Of a stretch of DNA of 45,896 nucleotides, positions 9,223 through 17,875 are shown in pieces. Numbering within the stretch: the stretch's first letter is position 1; every line of letters begins with the position of its first letter. The stretch comes from an uncultured Candidatus Poseidoniales archaeon (GTDB lineage Archaea; Thermoplasmatota; Poseidoniia; Poseidoniales; Poseidoniaceae), in the NCBI GenBank assembly GCA_905182725.1, contig CAJJCQ010000015.1, forward strand, positions 1 to 45,896. Reading direction: 5' to 3'. The notes under the pieces are model-generated. The model saw only the letters and a list, made by a program, of their open reading frames with translations, did not search any database and was not told the DNA's origin. A program made the position numbers and the translations under genes.

Positions 9223-11816
9223 ACCGTCAAACGTAATACTTTGATGACATGTTCGAGAGAAGGTATGGTGAAATTTTCGAGAGGTGGAGAGAATGGAACT
9301 GGCGTATCCAAAGCACCGATAACAAGAGGGGCTGCTTCAAGTGAATAGAAGCATGATTCCAAGATTCTGCTTTGAATACTGTGCCCCAACCCACCACACC
9401 ATTGCCCTTCTTGAAGAACAACCAAACGACCGGTTCTTTGAACGGAATCAATGCATGTTTGTGCATCGAATGGAAGGAGTGTTCGCAAGTCGACGATTTC
9501 GACTTCAACATCTTCAGAAGCAAGATGTTCTGCAGCTTGTTGAGCAACATGAAGCATCGAACCCCAGGTGACCAACGTCACATCACGGCCACCACGGACG
9601 ACTGCGGCTTTACCGAGTTTGTATCTCTCACCTTTAGCAATGGCTTGCTTAACCGTTTCCGTGTCGACCACTTGATTGATATTTTGACCCCAGCCAGTGA
9701 GTCCACCACGCAGACCATACAAGCCGATGTGTTCCAAGAACAATACGGGATCATTCAGTTCAGCACCTTCCATAAGGAGGTCATAGGCATCTTGGGGGGT
9801 TCCTGCAGCAACAACAACCAACCCGGGGTCATTCGCAAACCAAGATTCAATCATGTTCGCATGGAAGGGGCCAGAGCGTGTACGGCCTCCGAGAGGAATA
9901 CGGATGGTCATTGGACAATCAGCACCCCAGCGCCATCGAAGCATGGCTGCATTGTTGACTAATGCATTGAATCCAAGCGCTGCGAATCCACCAAATTGTA
10001 TCTCGACCATCGGACGCATACCTGAAAGGGCTGCTCCCACACCAGTGTGAACAATCGCTGCTTCACACAAGGGCATATCCAGAAGCTTTTCTGAATGACC
10101 TGCGTTTTTCAAAGCCATATTCATTCCAAAGGCACCAGCAACTTCCATGTCTTCACCAATAAAAATACAATCATCGCCATGACGCGTAGCGATATCTACC
10201 ATTGCTTGTTGAATTGAACGCGCATAGGTCCAGCCACCTTTTTCGGCATATGTGAGTGTCGTTTCACCAGTCCCAAGTGAAGATTCAATGAGTTCGGATT
10301 CTTGATTTTGCGACAAACGAGTAAAACGTTCTTCATGTGATTCAGCATCATTCAACAACGTCACGCCTTTGGTAACTGTTTCTGGCTCAGGCCATGCCAT
10401 TTGTTCAAGTTCTTTTCGAGCAGATTCAACATCGAGCTGTTCTTGGGCTTCCATTTCCAATAAGACTGTTTCTTCGAGACCAAGGTCAAGAAGTAATTGG
10501 CGATGAGTTGGTATCGGGTCTTTTGCTTCCCAATAGGCGAGTAAATCACGATCGACATAACCTGGAGGTGTTCCTGATTCGTTTCCGAGATACAAATCAT
10601 CATGATGATGTGCATGGCCACATCCCCGCATTGTTTCGACATGAATGAGCGTTGGACCGCCACCGTTCAAAGCAAATTCTCGAGCACTGGCTGTACTTGC
10701 ATACCATGCAGCAGGATCTGAACCATCGATGGTCCATGCTGGAAAACCCATTGCATCGGCCTTATCGGCCCAAACCTCAACACCGGATTGCTTGATTGGA
10801 GAGGTGTCTAAAGCAATCTGATTATTTTGAAGAATATAGGTGATTGGAAGGCCTCGTGCTCCAGCCAGATTCATTGCTTCCCAGAACTCTCCAGAAGACG
10901 AAGCACCTTCTCCAATACAAGCCACTTGGAACCGCTCCAGTTTTTGATGCCAGGCAGCAAAAGCAAGACCAGTCATCGTAACACTGGCAATTGGTAGAGG
11001 AGCAGTAGGAGGGAGTACGCCAACATGCCATGCTCCAACGTGCAAGTCTCGACCACCTGCATCATCCCAACCTCCATTTTGGTTTGAACCGACTTTTCCT
11101 AAATTGGCAGCCATGACATCCAATGAGGTATCACCCATTGCTAATCCAAGACCTATGTCCCGAATCATTGGAGCGACAAGGTCGCCGTCGTAGCCTTTTC
11201 CAGGGCGAGCATCACGAGGAGCGTCCGGTTGACGATTGAGAGCCGTAGCCACTGCGACAACGCCTTCCTGCCAAGTTGAACGGAAACCTTTGCCTCCAAA
11301 TGAAGATCCATCTGGAGTTTCAAGTCCCTCTGAAAAAATAGATTTTAATTCACCATCCAACATCCGCGTCCGAGTCATCATGGTTTGCCATTCAATACGT
11401 TGGTCAATGGTGACGGACATGTAATGGGCTAAACGACGGAATACGAGCCTTAAATCGAGTAAAAAGTGTTGAGACCTACGATCCAAAAACATGGTCAGAT
11501 TTCGACGAGGAATCACTTCGATATCGGCATCGTCTTTCATTTTAGCATCGACTTGGGCAACTAAGCCTCGTTGAACTGCGTCAACAAACCGCTGACTAAA
11601 CTTGTGCCATGAAGGGCCCTCAAATTGTTTGGATTCATTTTCAATCAAGACATCCCACACATTCGCCATAAGGAAAAGATGACCGTCATGTCGTTGAGCT
11701 GCAAAACGTAAAATTTCTGTTCGTGCAGCATCTGCATGCAAAGGTTGAGAGAAAACCAATGGCTCCTTTGGAGTCCAATCGGTTCCATGGATAGCCGGTA
11801 AATCTCCTTGGCTCAT
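9213..11816 (-). CDS. 2-oxoacid dehydrogenase E1 component, fused alpha and beta subunits
   Basis: Thiamine-diphosphate enzyme that decarboxylates a 2-oxoacid (pyruvate or branched-chain) and passes the acyl group to a lipoyl E2. The alpha part has the ThDP motif from GEGASSSGEFWEAMN to QNNQ (about residues 301-335) and the HHHDD phosphorylation-loop region. The beta part begins near residue 525 and contains FIGEDMEVAGAFGMN, LLDMPLCEAAIVHTGVGAA and MVEIQFGGFA. At 867 residues this is a true alpha-beta fusion with about 200 extra N-terminal residues that I cannot assign. The ATG at 11816 has only a distant GGGGGAGG upstream. No E2 or E3 gene is in the window. Substrate specificity is open; the beta domain looks closest to branched-chain/acetoin-type E1. 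Confidence 0.92.
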   Translation of the reverse strand: MSQGDLPAIHGTDWTPKEPLVFSQPLHADAARTEILRFAAQRHDGHLFLMANVWDVLIENESKQFEGPSWHKFSQRFVDAVQRGLVAQVDAKMKDDADIEVIPRRNLTMFLDRRSQHFLLDLRLVFRRLAHYMSVTIDQRIEWQTMMTRTRMLDGELKSIFSEGLETPDGSSFGGKGFRSTWQEGVVAVATALNRQPDAPRDARPGKGYDGDLVAPMIRDIGLGLAMGDTSLDVMAANLGKVGSNQNGGWDDAGGRDLHVGAWHVGVLPPTAPLPIASVTMTGLAFAAWHQKLERFQVACIGEGASSSGEFWEAMNLAGARGLPITYILQNNQIALDTSPIKQSGVEVWADKADAMGFPAWTIDGSDPAAWYASTASAREFALNGGGPTLIHVETMRGCGHAHHHDDLYLGNESGTPPGYVDRDLLAYWEAKDPIPTHRQLLLDLGLEETVLLEMEAQEQLDVESARKELEQMAWPEPETVTKGVTLLNDAESHEERFTRLSQNQESELIESSLGTGETTLTYAEKGGWTYARSIQQAMVDIATRHGDDCIFIGEDMEVAGAFGMNMALKNAGHSEKLLDMPLCEAAIVHTGVGAALSGMRPMVEIQFGGFAALGFNALVNNAAMLRWRWGADCPMTIRIPLGGRTRSGPFHANMIESWFANDPGLVVVAAGTPQDAYDLLMEGAELNDPVLFLEHIGLYGLRGGLTGWGQNINQVVDTETVKQAIAKGERYKLGKAAVVRGGRDVTLVTWGSMLHVAQQAAEHLASEDVEVEIVDLRTLLPFDAQTCIDSVQRTGRLVVLQEGQWCGGLGHSIQSRILESCFYSLEAAPLVIGALDTPVPFSPPLENFTIPSLEHVIKVLRLTVQS

Positions 11817-11888
11817 GGTTTAGCCATAGGCCTCCCCCATACAAACGCGACGGCTAAATGGTACGGAGTGTGACACCAAAAAAGGGTT

Positions 11889-12674
11889 TCATTCTTCTTC
11901 AGGAACTGCATCTTGAAGCGCCTTCATCGACACACGTGTCACCACTACCGTCGCAAGTATCGAGGCGAAGATTCCTAGGATGAGCATTGCATTCCCCATT
12001 GGCGTTGAACTCATACCTTCAATCCCTGAGGAATTAAGTGCGAAGCGGCCCAAAGCATGACCATAGTAGGCGTAAGCTAACGAATAGACAAGTCCTGAAC
12101 AATTTGAGATCATGTACACTCGAAGGCTAACCGGCGTTGCAGACATCAAATAATTGAGCCATTCGTCAGGTATCAAAGGGGATAGTCGAACCAAAACTGA
12201 GATTTTCATTGCATCGACTGTGAGGGCTGTTTCGATGTTTTGTAGTCTCTTATCGTTCTTGATTGAACGTTGGATGGTGTCTCGAAAAAGCCAACGGCCG
12301 AGAATAAAGGCGATCAAGCCTCCAAGAAGAGATGCCACAAAATTGGCAGCGGCAGCAATCCAAAACGGAAAAATCGCACCTCCTGCAACTTTGATGAGAG
12401 GAGTTGGTAGCATAATGACGACTGCCAATGAAAGTGCAAGCGTGAACACAATCGGACCCATTGGACCTAAATCTTCAAACCAAAACAGAATATTTACAGC
12501 ATCTCGAAACAACAAAAAACCACACAAAGTGCAGAGAAGAAGTACAAAGACACCAATTAAAGCTCGCCAACGATAGATTTTCGGCTGACTCTTTTTGAGT
12601 TCATCGAGGTCTGACTTTCGATCAACAAGTCTCAATTCATTGGGTCGTGGAATTGAATACTTCGCCATACTCAT
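11889..12674 (-). CDS. VTT-domain (TVP38/TMEM64, DedA-like) membrane protein
   Basis: 261 residues with an N-terminal cytoplasmic segment and about five hydrophobic spans. The central region carries the family features: a conserved P-x-K-x-x-x-G stretch (LPTPLIKVAGGAIFP), then ASLLGGLIAFILGRWLFRD, VRLSPLIPDEWLNYLMSATP, and a C-terminal helix. Members of the DedA/VTT group act as lipid scramblases or flippases or in envelope homeostasis; the exact substrate here is unknown. The start ATG overlaps the stop of the receiver-domain gene in an ATGA, so the two are co-translated. The stop is followed on the transcribed strand by CCCTTTTTT (about 11876-11885), a plausible archaeal T-tract terminator. 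Confidence 0.85.
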   Translation of the reverse strand: MSMAKYSIPRPNELRLVDRKSDLDELKKSQPKIYRWRALIGVFVLLLCTLCGFLLFRDAVNILFWFEDLGPMGPIVFTLALSLAVVIMLPTPLIKVAGGAIFPFWIAAAANFVASLLGGLIAFILGRWLFRDTIQRSIKNDKRLQNIETALTVDAMKISVLVRLSPLIPDEWLNYLMSATPVSLRVYMISNCSGLVYSLAYAYYGHALGRFALNSSGIEGMSSTPMGNAMLILGIFASILATVVVTRVSMKALQDAVPEEE

Positions 12675-13759
12675 TCCTCTTCTTCAGCCTCAGGTAAAGC
12701 CGCCAATACATCGCTCAACATCTGTGCAGCATCTTCGACTTGTGTAAGAAGAGTCAGATCAGAAACAGCACCAGGCCGACCAAGACTCCACATGAGGTCT
12801 GAAACAACTTCTGTTGTTAAACGTGTTAATGCAAGAACCTGTGGATCGATAGGAACCATCGTTTCAAAGCCGTGTAAAGCGATAAGATCAGGTTGTTCAT
12901 CAAGGATGGAGTCCATCATACCTTCGACTTCATCTGCAATCCCTTGCGCTTGTGCTTCAAGAATCCCTCCCATTGATGAAGTGATTCCTAGTTTCATATC
13001 CTGTGCAGCGTTACCGCCAAGAGGTGCCCCTCGCTTAGATTGACTTGGAGAAGAAGGCCCAGAGGGAGTTTGTTCTTGTGGCAAAGCCCCTTCAGCGAGT
13101 TGGTTTGGAGGAATGAGTTCACCATCAGCACTTGCTTGTTCTACTAACTTATTGAGAGCTAAGCGAAGCATTGATGACATGGCAGTGGTGTCCATTTCAG
13201 TGTCAACTTCTAAGCCTTCAGCCCCCATTTGTGAAAGGATTTCATCAATAAAGTTCGTATTGATTTTTTCTGGTCCGACGAGCCCTTTCAACATTGGAAG
13301 GGCCCATGTACTGTCACCCATGGTCATTGAGACATCGAAACTTCCCCCACCACTCTGTCCCGTAGCCACATCTGCTGGAGGTGGAACAAATTGCTTCCGA
13401 GTATGTTTGTGTAGTTGCTCAATTAAGACCTTCATATCAACCGGTTTAGATATGACTTCAGACACACCCGATTGAGCCGCACTCACTCGGTATTCTTGCG
13501 AAACATTTCGTGCAAGAATGACAATGCGGCACTTGAAAGCAAACTCCGGATCACCCATTAGACGCTGGGCTGCATCGATGGCATCACCGTTTTTCCATTC
13601 TCCATCGATCAAAACGACTTCTGGCATAATGACAAGAGCTGTGCCTTCAGCCTGTCGAAGAGTAGCAGCACGTGTAATATCGAACCCTTCACGCTCAAGG
13701 GTATTGGCAAGAAGAGAACGGCGACCTTCATTTTCGTCTGCAACGATGACTTTGGCCAT
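12671..13759 (-). CDS. Receiver-domain (CheY-like) protein with unknown C-terminal region
   Basis: Residues 1-120 form a response-regulator receiver domain: acidic pair Asp8-Glu9, phospho-acceptor Asp52 in VVLIDGEWKNGD, and Lys105 in ISKPVD. The usual switch Thr/Ser after strand 4 appears to be Leu82 (IVILARN), which is atypical. The remaining 240 residues are not a recognisable HTH or enzyme output domain. They include a Met/Leu-rich helical region (about 140-205), a Gly/Ser/Gln-rich linker (about 215-240), and a helical C-terminus ending in an acidic tail. A strong GGGAGGGAG precedes the ATG. No histidine kinase lies nearby. The VTT membrane protein is translationally coupled downstream, suggesting envelope-linked signalling, which is inference. 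Confidence 0.85.
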   Translation of the reverse strand: MAKVIVADENEGRRSLLANTLEREGFDITRAATLRQAEGTALVIMPEVVLIDGEWKNGDAIDAAQRLMGDPEFAFKCRIVILARNVSQEYRVSAAQSGVSEVISKPVDMKVLIEQLHKHTRKQFVPPPADVATGQSGGGSFDVSMTMGDSTWALPMLKGLVGPEKINTNFIDEILSQMGAEGLEVDTEMDTTAMSSMLRLALNKLVEQASADGELIPPNQLAEGALPQEQTPSGPSSPSQSKRGAPLGGNAAQDMKLGITSSMGGILEAQAQGIADEVEGMMDSILDEQPDLIALHGFETMVPIDPQVLALTRLTTEVVSDLMWSLGRPGAVSDLTLLTQVEDAAQMLSDVLAALPEAEEEE

Positions 13760-13862
13760 AAACTCCCTCCCTTCATTTGCAGGGGAGGCGGTAGAGACTT
13801 GAACCTCACCCTTGTCAAAGGATATGAATGCTTAATTCTCAGGTTCGAAAAGTAAAGCCGTA

Positions 13863-15068
13863 TCAATTACGAACAATTTCGTCTGGAGCGACCGATTTCC
13901 AAGCAATGATGCCTCCCTCGAGATTATACAGTGAAGAGCCTTCATAGCCTGCTTTAATCAAAAACATCGCTGCCATTTGCGAACGCATTCCGCTTCGGCA
14001 GAGGACGATTACATCCCTGTCTTTAGGAATTGAATCCGTCATAGAAAGTACTGCTTCATGATTGATTTGTAAATCACTGGAAGCAACATGTGCTCGTTGA
14101 TACTCGCTTTCAGAACGAACATCGAGAATGAAGGGCATCCAGCCGGTGTTTCTGCGTTTGACAAACTCATTCATTGAAATAGAATTGAACATTGTTTTGG
14201 TTGCAGAAGTATCTCCTTCATCAATATAACCCATCCGCGTCAGCCTCATACACCATGCTTCATCGTCAAACATGGCTGTACTCAGTGCTAAATCAGAGAT
14301 AACATCACGTTCAGAGTTATGTGAGAATCGAAGGGTTTCAAAGGTCATCAATTCAGCATCATAGATGAGAAGACGACCGCTGAGGACTTCACCGAGTCCA
14401 AGAAGGATTTTGATGGCTTCATTGGCTTGTAACGAACCAATAACACCGGGTAACACTCCCAGTACGCCACCTTGCTCACATGAAGGAACAGATTGTGGCG
14501 GTGGTGGTTCTGAAAAGAGGTCACGGTAGCAAGGGCCATTCTTGAAATTGAAAACACTTACTTGGCCTTCGAAGCGATATATAGAACCATACACCCAAGG
14601 CGTATTATTCAAAAAGCATGCATCGTCAATGAGGTACCGTGTTGGGAGATTATCCGTTCCATCAATTACAACATCCCAACCTTCACTAAATATTGATTCA
14701 ATACGTTCTGGCGTCAAACGGATTCCAAAAGTGGAGATCTTCAACTCAGGATTTAATTCAAGGAGGCGGTTACGAGCAGATTCTACTTTTGGTTGGCCGA
14801 CAGCGGAAGTCGAATGAATCACTTGACGTTGAAGATTAGAGAGATCGACAGTGTCATCGTCAACAATTCCAATGTGACCGATTCCAGCCGCTGCAAGATA
14901 GAGGAGGACTGGACTTCCAAGCCCTCCTGCCCCGATAACTAACACGCTCGATTGACAAAGCAGTCGTTGCCCTTCAAGCCCAACTTGTGGCAAGGTGATG
15001 TGACGCGCATAACGTTGTACATCAATATCCACAAGCAATCCCAAACTGTCCAAGCAGGGCGCGAACAT
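13863..15068 (-). CDS. MoeB/ThiF/MOCS3-like E1 adenylyltransferase fused to rhodanese domain
   Basis: Activates a ubiquitin-like sulfur carrier (MoaD/ThiS/SAMP type) by C-terminal adenylation, then supplies sulfur through the rhodanese domain. The adenylation domain (about 15-255) has VIGAGGLGSPVLLYLAAAG (ATP loop), VDLSNLQRQ, DGTDNLPTRYLIDD and PSCEQGGVLGVLPG with Cys197, which aligns with the catalytic Cys of MOCS3. The rhodanese domain (about 300-400) has an active-site loop CRSGMRS with Cys357. Odd: the two structural CxxC zinc pairs are not intact. CYRC is here Cys180-x-x-Asp183, and no CxxC follows in the segment after LMTFETL. It lies 15 bases after trxB and is likely in the same transcript. 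Target carrier unknown. Confidence 0.9.
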   Translation of the reverse strand: MFAPCLDSLGLLVDIDVQRYARHITLPQVGLEGQRLLCQSSVLVIGAGGLGSPVLLYLAAAGIGHIGIVDDDTVDLSNLQRQVIHSTSAVGQPKVESARNRLLELNPELKISTFGIRLTPERIESIFSEGWDVVIDGTDNLPTRYLIDDACFLNNTPWVYGSIYRFEGQVSVFNFKNGPCYRDLFSEPPPPQSVPSCEQGGVLGVLPGVIGSLQANEAIKILLGLGEVLSGRLLIYDAELMTFETLRFSHNSERDVISDLALSTAMFDDEAWCMRLTRMGYIDEGDTSATKTMFNSISMNEFVKRRNTGWMPFILDVRSESEYQRAHVASSDLQINHEAVLSMTDSIPKDRDVIVLCRSGMRSQMAAMFLIKAGYEGSSLYNLEGGIIAWKSVAPDEIVRN

Positions 15069-15083
15069 AAACTCATTGAGAGG

Positions 15084-16010
15084 TCAATGTTGATCTTCAA
15101 GCCACTTTTCGACATCCATAGCGGCTTGACAGCCCATGCCGGCAGCAGTAATTGCTTGTTTGTAACGGGTATCAACGACATCTCCAGCAGCAAAAACACC
15201 TTCAACAGAAGTCATCGTGTGCTTTTTGTGAAGAATATAGCCTTCTTCATCGACCTCGACTTGCCCTTCAAGGAATCCTGTAATTGGTTTGTGACCGATA
15301 GCGATAAAAGCGCCCGTAACATTGATATTTTCGGTTGTTCCATCTCTTGGATCTTCAAGTACAGCGCCAGTCAAACCTTTTTCGTCTGAAAGCCATTCCT
15401 TCACTTGGCGGAAGGTTTTGATTTCAATTTTCTCATGCTTAGCTGCCCGCTCATACATGATGGTTGAGGCACGGAAAGTATCTCGACGGTGAACAAGTGT
15501 TACTTTGGAAGCAAACCGTGTGAGGAAAGTTGCTTCTTCACAAGCAGAATCACCACCACCAATGACCATCACTTCTTCATTCTTGAAAAACGCACCATCA
15601 CAGGTTGCACAGGTCGAAATCCCTCTCCCTTTCTGTGCTTCTTCACCTGGAGCATTCAACCAAATTGATTCTGCACCAGTGGAAACAATAATCGCTTGGG
15701 TAAGGAACGTCTCACCTTCGACAACCACTTTGTAAGGTTGTTCAGACAGGTCGACGGATTCAACATTTTGGTCACGAACTTCGAGTCCAAACCGTTCGGC
15801 TTGTTCTCTTAATTCCATCATCATCTCAGGACCTCCAATGCCCTTTGGATATCCAGGGAAGTTCTCTACGTCCGAAGTAAGCATTAACTGACCTCCAGAC
15901 ATATAGCCTGCAAACATAAGTGGTTCAAGCATTGCTCGGGCTGCATACAGTCCAGCGGTGTATCCTGCAGGCCCCGAACCGATGATGATGACATTGTGAA
16001 CTTTTGACAT
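15084..16010 (-). CDS. trxB: Thioredoxin reductase (FAD, NAD(P)H-dependent)
   Basis: Low-molecular-weight thioredoxin reductase; transfers electrons from NAD(P)H via FAD to thioredoxin-like proteins. The FAD-binding motif is GSGPAGYTAGLYAARA near the N-terminus, the redox pair is Cys134-Cys137 in STCATCDGAFF, and the NAD(P) Rossmann motif is GGGDSACEEATFL. The C-terminal FAD motif ends GVFAAGDVVDTRYKQAITAAG. Length 308 is typical. Downstream of strand 2 of the NAD domain, HRRDTFRAS keeps the HRR basic residues associated with NADPH preference. AGGAGAT is found 9 bases before the ATG. It sits between a small membrane protein and the E1-rhodanese gene, a redox/sulfur context. Confidence 0.95.
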   Translation of the reverse strand: MSKVHNVIIIGSGPAGYTAGLYAARAMLEPLMFAGYMSGGQLMLTSDVENFPGYPKGIGGPEMMMELREQAERFGLEVRDQNVESVDLSEQPYKVVVEGETFLTQAIIVSTGAESIWLNAPGEEAQKGRGISTCATCDGAFFKNEEVMVIGGGDSACEEATFLTRFASKVTLVHRRDTFRASTIMYERAAKHEKIEIKTFRQVKEWLSDEKGLTGAVLEDPRDGTTENINVTGAFIAIGHKPITGFLEGQVEVDEEGYILHKKHTMTSVEGVFAAGDVVDTRYKQAITAAGMGCQAAMDVEKWLEDQH

Positions 16011-16078
16011 GATATGTATCTCCTACAACCTTGTTACGGGGATTCATCACTTGAACATTGACATCGAAACATTAGAAA

Positions 16079-16327
16079 TCATTCGACGGATTCTGAGGTA
16101 TCAATCGAATTATTCCGACCTTTAATTTGTTTAAACAGCCAACGAGAAAAGACCATGGAAAGCAGAAGGAAGCCGATTGAAACGGGTAAAGGTGCTTCGG
16201 CGGAAGTGGAAAGGAAATAGGTGACTGCAAGAATTCCAACACCATAGAACGCCCTGAAAATTGAGAAAACAATGAACGATCGGAACAAGGGGTTTGCACG
16301 TAATTGCTGAAACCTTGATACTTGCAT
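16079..16327 (-). CDS. Small two-helix membrane protein of unknown function
   Basis: 82 residues with two hydrophobic helices (about 17-39 and 48-66) joined by a short Pro/Ala loop, a basic patch after the second helix (RWLFKQIKGRN) and an acidic end. A GAGGT about 8 bases before the ATG and tight placement (21 bases after ribH, 68 before trxB) argue that it is a real gene rather than a chance frame. It weakly resembles DUF4229-type small membrane proteins, a resemblance I cannot confirm. Overlapping frames at 16072-16431 and 16131-16352 lack such support. Confidence 0.65.
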   Translation of the reverse strand: MQVSRFQQLRANPLFRSFIVFSIFRAFYGVGILAVTYFLSTSAEAPLPVSIGFLLLSMVFSRWLFKQIKGRNNSIDTSESVE

Positions 16328-16348
16328 GTTGAAACCTCAATGAGTGAT

Positions 16349-16747
16349 TCATTGAAGCATTGATGCGACTGCAGCAACAGCAGCTCGAGCATGCGCTTCG
16401 AGTCGTGGTTCAATGTGTTCTGGTTCTGCACCTGGCCCGATAATCCCTAGCCCAATTGGCTTTTCATGAACGAGTTGTAATTCTATGATGGTCTTGATGA
16501 CGGCTTGACCCATTGCCAAACCATGTTGAGTCTGTCCTTTTTCAATGATGCCAAGACATGCAGCGCCATCGATCTCATCATCAGATAACTGACGGTCAAG
16601 GGCAAGAGGAACTTCCATTGCACCAGGCACCCACGTCACATCAACAATCTCGAGACCGTGCTGTAGGGCTTCATCACGAGCCCATGTAAGCATGCGTTCG
16701 ATTTCAGCACGATGGAATGAACCACAGACGAGGGCGATATTTGGCAT
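16349..16747 (-). CDS. ribH: 6,7-dimethyl-8-ribityllumazine synthase (archaeal type)
   Basis: Condenses 3,4-dihydroxy-2-butanone 4-phosphate with the ribitylaminopyrimidine to make lumazine, the penultimate riboflavin step. Family marks are SFHRAEIERML near the N-terminus, VPGAMEVPLAL (substrate loop), GIIEKGQTQHG with the catalytic-loop His, and GLGIIGPGAEPEHIEPRLE, which is the archaeal form of the C-terminal block. At 132 residues it is slightly short. The ATG at 16747 is chosen because AAGGAG lies 9 bases upstream inside the end of ribE; the frame upstream to 16777 is just read-through. It starts 4 bases after the ribE stop, so it is translated from the same transcript. Confidence 0.92.
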   Translation of the reverse strand: MPNIALVCGSFHRAEIERMLTWARDEALQHGLEIVDVTWVPGAMEVPLALDRQLSDDEIDGAACLGIIEKGQTQHGLAMGQAVIKTIIELQLVHEKPIGLGIIGPGAEPEHIEPRLEAHARAAVAAVASMLQ

Positions 16748-16751
16748 TTGA

Positions 16752-17357
16752 TTAACTCCTTTTTTCTTCAAGAACACGTTCTACTGTTGCTACAATGGTT
16801 TGTGTTGTGGAATCGATTTCAAGATTGACTGCATCGCCAACTTCTTTGTCGACAAGTGTGGTCAAGCGGAGTGTTTCAGGGATAATGTGTAATGAAAATG
16901 CACCTTCGTCAACTTTTCCGATGGTTAACGAAATGCCATCAACCGCTATGTACCCTTTTTCCATCACGTATTTCCTGGTATTCTCAGGAACAAGTACAGT
17001 ATAGTCAACACCTTCACCGTGTTCTTTTTTGGAATGCAGAATACCTGTCGCCATAATGTGGCCTGAAAGTAAATGACCACCGATCTCATCTCCAAATTTC
17101 AAAGAGCGTTCGACGTTCACATGCTGACCGACGCTCAGATGGCCAAGAGTGGTTCGAGTGAGTGTTTCTGAAATGACATCGAACTCAACAATTGAATCTT
17201 GAATGGTCACTGCAGTAAGACACACGCCATCAATCGAGACACTTGCGCCTGTTTCCAAGAGATGTGTGCTCGGCAATTCGAGTTGTAAAGTATGAATACT
17301 CTGTTTTTCTACAATACCAAGTACTGTCCCAGTCCCTTGAATAATGCCGGTGAACAT
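16752..17357 (-). CDS. ribE: Riboflavin synthase alpha chain (bacterial type)
   Basis: Dismutates two lumazines into riboflavin and the pyrimidine precursor. The N-terminus MFTGIIQGTGTV is diagnostic, and the protein has the two tandem lumazine-binding barrel repeats of about 95 residues each: first repeat with SIDGVCLTAV and FDVISETLTRTTLG, second with VAVDGISLTIG-like AVDGISLTIG and HIIPETLRLTTL. About 201 residues, normal length. The start ATG at 17357 overlaps the ribL stop by one base (TGATG), so translation is coupled; the TTG three bases earlier is not needed. Archaea generally use an unrelated lumazine-synthase-like riboflavin synthase, so a bacterial-type enzyme here points to acquisition. 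Confidence 0.95.
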   Translation of the reverse strand: MFTGIIQGTGTVLGIVEKQSIHTLQLELPSTHLLETGASVSIDGVCLTAVTIQDSIVEFDVISETLTRTTLGHLSVGQHVNVERSLKFGDEIGGHLLSGHIMATGILHSKKEHGEGVDYTVLVPENTRKYVMEKGYIAVDGISLTIGKVDEGAFSLHIIPETLRLTTLVDKEVGDAVNLEIDSTTQTIVATVERVLEEKRS

Positions 17358-17809
17358 CAAGCATCCTCCTCCGTATCCGATTGGGTAGAAAGTTGAAGAA
17401 TTCGAGCGATAATCTTTCGCGTACCGTCCAAATCATCGGATAATCCTTCAACACGAGTCACCTGAATATGGCCAAATCCGAGTTGGTCTAATTTTGAACG
17501 GATTCTGTCTTCAGCGTGTTCTTGGTCATATCCCAAAGCAATGATATCGGGCTTAACATGAGGCAAGATGTCAAAAATTGGCACATCAGGTGGATTTCCA
17601 ATAATGGCTTCATCAACCGGTTTCAATCCTTCAACCATTCTGCGACGAAGTTCTTGACCGGTGACCGGTTCATGCTTGCGCATGCGTACTGTATCATCGT
17701 GGGCAACGACGACGGTGAGATGATCTCCAAGCGATTTTGCCTGTTCCATGTAGTGCAAATGACCTGCATGAAGTAAGTCAAAAACTCCGACCGCCATGAC
17801 CCGCTTCAT
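17357..17809 (-). CDS. ribL: RibL-type FAD synthase / glycerol-3-phosphate cytidylyltransferase-like nucleotidyltransferase
   Basis: Archaeal RibL transfers AMP (or CMP) from a nucleotide to FMN to form FAD. The nucleotidyltransferase signature GVFDLLHAGHLHY contains the HxGH motif at the N-terminus. The second conserved region is LGYDQEHAEDRIRSKLDQLG, and the Arg/Thr/Ser region RVEGLSDDLDGTRKII replaces the usual ISTT(R)I. 150 residues, as in RibL. The start is the ATG at 17809 because AGGTGAG lies immediately upstream and GVFDLLHAGH then falls at residue 8; the in-frame ATG at 17872 would add 21 unrelated residues. Its place between ribB and ribE makes the flavin role far more likely than lipid head-group synthesis. 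Confidence 0.9.
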   Translation of the reverse strand: MKRVMAVGVFDLLHAGHLHYMEQAKSLGDHLTVVVAHDDTVRMRKHEPVTGQELRRRMVEGLKPVDEAIIGNPPDVPIFDILPHVKPDIIALGYDQEHAEDRIRSKLDQLGFGHIQVTRVEGLSDDLDGTRKIIARILQLSTQSDTEEDA

Positions 17810-17875
17810 CTGCTCACCTGTTGTTGTGAAAGTATAGTCCCTCAAGGTTTTACCGGCATGCCGATGTTCCAATCA

